A stretch of DNA of 64,000 bases from Terriglobia bacterium (lineage in GTDB: Bacteria; Acidobacteriota; Terriglobia; Bryobacterales; Bryobacteraceae), in the NCBI GenBank assembly GCA_025363475.1, contig JANYDS010000067.1, positions 1-64,000 of the forward strand. The letters run 5' to 3'. Below, one piece after another: positions 60,169 to 64,000 of this stretch. The translations under genes and the position numbers were made by a program. Within the stretch, counting starts at the first letter, position 1. Each line of letters begins with the position of its first letter. The notes under the pieces are model-generated. The model ran no database searches and was not told where the DNA came from. It saw only the letters and a program-made list of their open reading frames with translations.

Positions 60169-61623
60169 CTATTCGATACGGTAATTTGGCGCTTCTTTTG
60201 TAATAATCACGTCGTGGACGTGACTTTCTTTCCAGCCAGCGGGTGAAACGCGGACGAAGCGGGCATCTTTCTGAAGATCGGCAATGGTGCGGCAACCGCA
60301 ATAGCCCATGCCAGACTTGAGGCCACCTACCAGCTGGTAGACGAGATCTGCAAGCGGGCCCTTGGAAGCGACGCGGCCCTCAATCCCTTCGGGGACCAGT
60401 TTCTGCGTCGGGTCAAGGGCGTAACGGTCAGTACTGCCGCCCGCCATGGCTCCGAGCGAACCCATACCACGATACGTCTTGAAGGTACGGCCCTGGTAAA
60501 GAATTGTCTCGCCGGGGCTTTCGTCGGTTCCGGCAAGGAGGCTGCCGATCATAACGCTGTCCGCCCCGGCGGCGATGGCCTTGGTGACGTCCCCGGAGAA
60601 CTTGATTCCGCCATCTGCGATGAGCGGAATATTGGCTGCACGCGCGGCTCTGCTGCATTCGCCAATAGCCGTCAATTGCGGGATTCCAGCACCCGAAACG
60701 ATGCGTGTAGTACAGATGGAGCCGGGCCCGATGCCCACCTTAACGCCATCCACACCGAGGCCTATCAGTTCCAGCGCAGCTTCATAAGTACCGATGTTGC
60801 CAACTATCAGCTGGACCTCTGGCAGGGCGTTTTTCACAGCCTTGACTGCGTCAATCACGCGGGTGCTGTGTGCATGGGCGGTATCGATCACGATGACGTC
60901 AACTTTTCTGCGTACCAGTTCATGGGCGCGTTCGAGGAAGTCGCCGGTGGCACCGATCGCCGCGCCGACCCGGAGGCGGCCCTGATCGTCTTTGCAGGCG
61001 CTGGGATACTTCAGCTTCTTTTGGATGTCTTTGACCGTGATAAGGCCTTTGAGGAAGTAGTGATCGTCAACCACGAGCAGCTTTTCCACGCGGTGGCGGT
61101 GCAGGATTTCCTCAGCTTCGTCAAGCGTTGTGCCCACGGGAACCGTGATCAGGTTGTCCTTGGTCATCACCTCTGAAATGGGCATGTCGAAACGCGATTC
61201 GAAACGCAGATCGCGGTTGGTGAGAATGCCCACCAGCTTGCCATCGCGGGTGACGGGAACGCCGGAAATGCGGTAGCGCTGCATCAGCGCCAGGGCATCG
61301 GCAATTTTCTTGTCGGGACTGATCGTGATGGGGTCAACGATCATGCCGCTTTCACTGCGTTTGACGCGGTCCACTTCCTCGCCCTGACGGTCGATTGTCA
61401 TGTTGCGGTGGATAAAACCCAACCCGCCCTGCTGCGCCAGCGCGATGGCCAGTTGCGCCTCGGTAACCGTATCCATAGCAGCGCTGACGATAGGGATATT
61501 GAGGCTGATGGTGCGGGTGAGCCTTGTTCGGCATTCCACCTCGGGCGCGATAACCTCACTGCGCGCGGGAACGAGAAGAACGTCGTCGAAGGTAAGGCCT
61601 TCGGGGATCTCGGTCTGAATCAT
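60169..61623 (-). CDS. guaB: Inosine-5'-monophosphate dehydrogenase
   Basis: 484 residues from ATG 61623 ([20 protein letters not shown]), the normal IMPDH start; the frame is open further upstream into the next gene but that is spurious. A CBS-domain pair sits at about 95-210 ([30 protein letters not shown]). The catalytic loop is [20 protein letters not shown] with the nucleophile Cys. [12 protein letters not shown] lies near the C-terminus. It oxidises IMP to XMP, the first step to GMP. 47 bases follow the fsr stop. Confidence 0.97.
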   Translation of the reverse strand: MIQTEIPEGLTFDDVLLVPARSEVIAPEVECRTRLTRTISLNIPIVSAAMDTVTEAQLAIALAQQGGLGFIHRNMTIDRQGEEVDRVKRSESGMIVDPITISPDKKIADALALMQRYRISGVPVTRDGKLVGILTNRDLRFESRFDMPISEVMTKDNLITVPVGTTLDEAEEILHRHRVEKLLVVDDHYFLKGLITVKDIQKKLKYPSACKDDQGRLRVGAAIGATGDFLERAHELVRRKVDVIVIDTAHAHSTRVIDAVKAVKNALPEVQLIVGNIGTYEAALELIGLGVDGVKVGIGPGSICTTRIVSGAGIPQLTAIGECSRAARAANIPLIADGGIKFSGDVTKAIAAGADSVMIGSLLAGTDESPGETILYQGRTFKTYRGMGSLGAMAGGSTDRYALDPTQKLVPEGIEGRVASKGPLADLVYQLVGGLKSGMGYCGCRTIADLQKDARFVRVSPAGWKESHVHDVIITKEAPNYRIE

Positions 61624-61670
61624 GGGGATGCCTTTCAGTGTAACGTGCGTCGTTTGCAGCAGTGGGTTCG

Positions 61671-62867
61671 CTATGCGGCTTTTTTCGATTCGAGATTGGG
61701 CAGGAATCCTGTGAGCAAACCGATCGCAGGCAGGAAAGCGCAGGCCTGGTAGACCCAGGCAATGCCGTTGGTGTCCGCTAATTTTCCCAAAGCCGCCGCG
61801 CCGAGGCCGCCCAGACCGAACGCGAAGCCGAAGAAGAGACCTGAGATCATGCCAACGCGGCCGGGCACCAGATCCTGCGCGTAGACCACGATGGCTGAGA
61901 AGGCGGAGGCCAGAGTCAGACCGATGATGACGGTGAGCACACTGGTCCAGAAGAGATTGGCGTGTGGCAGCGCGAGACTGAACGGGAGGACGCCCAGGAT
62001 GGAGCACCAGATCACGTATTTGCGACCGATACGGTCACCAACAGGACCGCCGATGATGGTACCGACAGCGACAGCGCCCAGGAAGATGAACAGGTGCATT
62101 TCCGCGCTTTGTACCGGCAGCTTGAACTTTTCGATGAGATAGAAAGTGTAGTAACTGCTGATGCTGGCGAGATACACAAACTTCGAGAACATCAAAGCAA
62201 TCAGGATGACCAGGGATAGAGCTACAGTGCGTCCGCTCAGTTCCGGATGCTTGTTAGCGGAAGCCTTGCGCGGCCCCACCAGAGCTTCGCGTTGTTTGTA
62301 CCAGCCACTGACCCGCGTTAGCAGAATGATTCCGAGCAGGGCGGCCAGGGTAAACCAGATGATGCTGTGCTGGCCGCCAGGCAGAACAATGAAGGCCGCA
62401 AGTAGCGGGCCGAGCGAGGAGCCGGCATTGCCGCCTACCTGAAAGACAGATTGCGCCATGCCATGCTGTCCGCCGGAAGCGAGACGCGCTACGCGGGATG
62501 ATTCCGGATGAAAGACTGCGGAGCCGATTCCAACGAATGCCGCTGCCACCAGAATCGACGGGAAACTGGCTGCCACGGACATGAGCGCGAGTCCGACCAG
62601 GGTGAACCCCATGCCGAAGGGAAGTGAGTAAGGCAAGGGTCGCTTGTCGGTGTAATGCCCGATGAGCGGCTGCAATAAAGATGCAGTCAACTGATAGGTC
62701 AGAGTGATGAGGCCGATCTTCGTGAAATCGAGATGATAGGACTCTTTGAGGATGGGATAGATCGCCGGAATCAGCGACTGGATCATGTCATTCAGCAGAT
62801 GCGAGAAACTGATCGCACCGAGGATGCTGAAGACCGTTCCTTCGCGTTGCCGGGTGGCTGCGGTCAT
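61671..62867 (-). CDS. fsr: MFS efflux transporter, fosmidomycin-resistance (Fsr) type
   Basis: 398 residues, twelve predicted helices. Fsr-group blocks: [76 protein letters not shown]. Proteins of this group export fosmidomycin or related compounds, or other small molecules; the natural substrate here is unknown. Its start overlaps the stop of the flavoprotein gene (ATGA at 62864-62867). Confidence 0.88.
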   Translation of the reverse strand: MTAATRQREGTVFSILGAISFSHLLNDMIQSLIPAIYPILKESYHLDFTKIGLITLTYQLTASLLQPLIGHYTDKRPLPYSLPFGMGFTLVGLALMSVAASFPSILVAAAFVGIGSAVFHPESSRVARLASGGQHGMAQSVFQVGGNAGSSLGPLLAAFIVLPGGQHSIIWFTLAALLGIILLTRVSGWYKQREALVGPRKASANKHPELSGRTVALSLVILIALMFSKFVYLASISSYYTFYLIEKFKLPVQSAEMHLFIFLGAVAVGTIIGGPVGDRIGRKYVIWCSILGVLPFSLALPHANLFWTSVLTVIIGLTLASAFSAIVVYAQDLVPGRVGMISGLFFGFAFGLGGLGAAALGKLADTNGIAWVYQACAFLPAIGLLTGFLPNLESKKAA

Positions 62868-63781
62868 GCGAAGGCCTCGGCAATAAGTTCATATGAACGG
62901 CGGCGGGCGGCGTGGTCGTAGAGGATATTCACCAGGAACACTTCTTCTGCCCCATAGCTTTCAGCAACAGCTTGGACTGAGGCCCGAACTTTTTGCGGTG
63001 TCCCGGTGATGATCCGGCGTCCGGAAGGCAGCATGTTCAGCGGAGTGCCTTCGGCCTTCAGAAACTCTTCGGCGCGCTCAACGGCAGGGACCTGAATCGA
63101 ATGGCCGCGGAACAACATGGTCATCATCATACGGGCACTCAAGGCGAGACGGAAGGCTTCTTCATCCGTATCGGCGCAGATGGCCCAAACGGCAACACTC
63201 ATGCGTGTCAGGGAACGTTTGAAAGGCTGAACGATCTCAACGCCGTTGGGATTAATAAAATCGGCGAAGACATAAGGCAGGCCGAGTTCTGACGCCCACA
63301 CGACGCTATCGCCGGATGAACCGAGCAGTGATATTTCAGGTTCGTCTGGCAGCAGGCTGCGCAGTTCGTCGAGCTGGTCGCGGAAGTCATCGGGCATGGC
63401 CAGCCGCTTGTCTCGTTGTAAGGCAAAGGCGACTTTGGGCGAGGTGCCCGCGGCGCGTCCGATGCCGAGGTCAATGCGACCGGGATACAGGCCGGCCAGC
63501 ATACGGAAGTTCTCAGCCACTTTCAACGGACTGTAGTGCGGCAGCATAACGCCACCACTTCCGACGCGGATGTTGCGAGTCGCTGCTGCGATGGGGCCAA
63601 TGAGAACCTCAGGCGAGCAACAGGCAAGGGCTTTCGAGCCATGATGTTCTGCCACCCAGTAACGGTGGTAACCGAGGGAATCCGTCAGCTTCGCCAGATC
63701 GATGGAGTTGTGCAGCGCAGTTCCGGCGTTGCTCCCCTCGGGGATGGGCGACTGGTCGAGAACGCTGAGGCGGAGGGACAT
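62864..63781 (-). CDS. LLM-class flavin-dependent oxidoreductase
   Basis: 305 residues, single-component luciferase-like TIM barrel (MsnO8-type): LSVLDQSPIPEGS, DSLGYHRYWVAEHHG, VGSGGVMLPHYSPLKVAENFRML, RIDLGIGRA, and GTPQKVRASVQAVAESYGAEEV. It uses FMN or F420 in relatives; the substrate is unknown. Its ATG overlaps the stop of the acetyltransferase upstream (TAATG) and its stop overlaps the fsr start, so GNAT-LLM-fsr form one operon. Confidence 0.9.
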   Translation of the reverse strand: MSLRLSVLDQSPIPEGSNAGTALHNSIDLAKLTDSLGYHRYWVAEHHGSKALACCSPEVLIGPIAAATRNIRVGSGGVMLPHYSPLKVAENFRMLAGLYPGRIDLGIGRAAGTSPKVAFALQRDKRLAMPDDFRDQLDELRSLLPDEPEISLLGSSGDSVVWASELGLPYVFADFINPNGVEIVQPFKRSLTRMSVAVWAICADTDEEAFRLALSARMMMTMLFRGHSIQVPAVERAEEFLKAEGTPLNMLPSGRRIITGTPQKVRASVQAVAESYGAEEVFLVNILYDHAARRRSYELIAEAFA

Positions 63782-64000
63782 TAGTCTGGGTTTAACGGGC
63801 TTTTCTGGTGCCCGTGTTCGTCAAAATTCGCCGGGTCAAGCCAGCGTTCAAAGCGCACTTTGCAGTCAGGCCATTCGGAATCGAGCATGGAGAACCATGC
63901 TGTGTCGCGGTTCTGACCTTTGACGATCATGTGCTGCCGGAAGACACCTTCAAACGTAAATCCCAGCCGCAGGGCCGCGAGTTTGGAAGGCTCGTTCTTT
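63781..64000 (-). CDS. GNAT (RimJ/RimL-type) N-acetyltransferase, C-terminal part
   Basis: Only the last 72 residues are inside the window; the gene continues past the right edge. EPSKLAALRLGFTFEGVFRQHMIVKGQNRDTAWFSMLDSEWP is the acetyl-CoA-binding helix and last strands of a RimJ/RimL-type GNAT (N/S-x3-A-x2-LGF). Ends HGHQKSPLNPD. It probably acetylates a small molecule or a protein N-terminus. First visible gene of the operon with the flavoprotein and fsr. Confidence 0.85.
   Translation of the reverse strand, partial: KNEPSKLAALRLGFTFEGVFRQHMIVKGQNRDTAWFSMLDSEWPDCKVRFERWLDPANFDEHGHQKSPLNPD

Noticed and set aside
60154-60171. TAGCAG...CTGCTA hairpin at the guaB stop as a terminator
   Set aside because: Only six weak base pairs and no T-run on the downstream side; not listed as a terminator.
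1-64000. CRISPR arrays, tRNA or rRNA genes, prophage structural genes
   Set aside because: No regularly spaced repeats, no cloverleaf or conserved T-loop strings and no phage protein motifs were found on either strand by eye.

Overview
The window looks like chromosomal DNA of an Acidobacteriota member, most likely from the Bryobacterales/Solibacter side. This is inferred from gene content, not from a marker tree. The signs are two Oar/TonB-receptor-like proteins with N-terminal carboxypeptidase-regulatory domains, many secreted proteins typical of that phylum (DUF1684, NIPSNAP, SCE4755-type copper proteins, TIG-domain metalloproteases, Ycf48/BNR propellers), moderately high G+C, and dense coding on both strands. 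No tRNA, rRNA, CRISPR array, phage or plasmid module was recognised.

Layout. 1-0.35 kb: a decayed IS1-like transposase. 0.5-9.9 kb: an Oar-like receptor, two convergent membrane glycosyltransferases that both carry a GtrA module, a TPR lipoprotein-like secreted protein and a small zinc-ribbon protein. 10.0-13.9 kb: tandem PAS-GGDEF-EAL paralogues, the first with a broken N-terminus. 13.8-18.1 kb (minus strand): a tightly packed run of VapBC toxin-antitoxin, CPBP protease, ABC-F ATPase and ornithine-cyclodeaminase-like genes, with a paired palindrome upstream of vapB. 18.2-22.1 kb: secreted proteins and a second receptor. 22.1-25.1 kb: a GDP-mannose 3,5-epimerase homologue divergent from an Nramp-UspA fusion. 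25.2-31.3 kb: a six-gene operon of secreted/peptidase genes ending in maf. 31.2-36.2 kb: a pair of small cytochromes c, a BNR propeller and an OmpA-like protein with a strong terminator.

36.2-50.5 kb is the genome-decay zone. It holds an alcohol dehydrogenase stub cut off at a MazEF module, an M1 aminopeptidase pseudogene with at least six lesions, a serine/threonine kinase-PD40 gene with an internal deletion, and a DUF433/DUF5615 toxin-antitoxin-like pair. Intact genes lie between them (serine hydrolase, M20 peptidase, Pit phosphate transporter plus its DUF47 partner, and smc). 50.5-64 kb: a DEAD-box helicase, a copper-brace LPMO-like secreted protein, modBC without modA, an AbgB-like amidohydrolase, then the housekeeping genes recA and guaB and an operon of GNAT acetyltransferase, luciferase-like flavoprotein and Fsr efflux pump.

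No wholly new multi-gene system could be demonstrated. The most useful leads are the two-hairpin repeat elements at 50.5 and 53.8 kb, the vapB double operator, the cluster of pseudogenes with identifiable lesions, the asymmetric c-di-GMP gene pair and the SCE4755-type copper protein.
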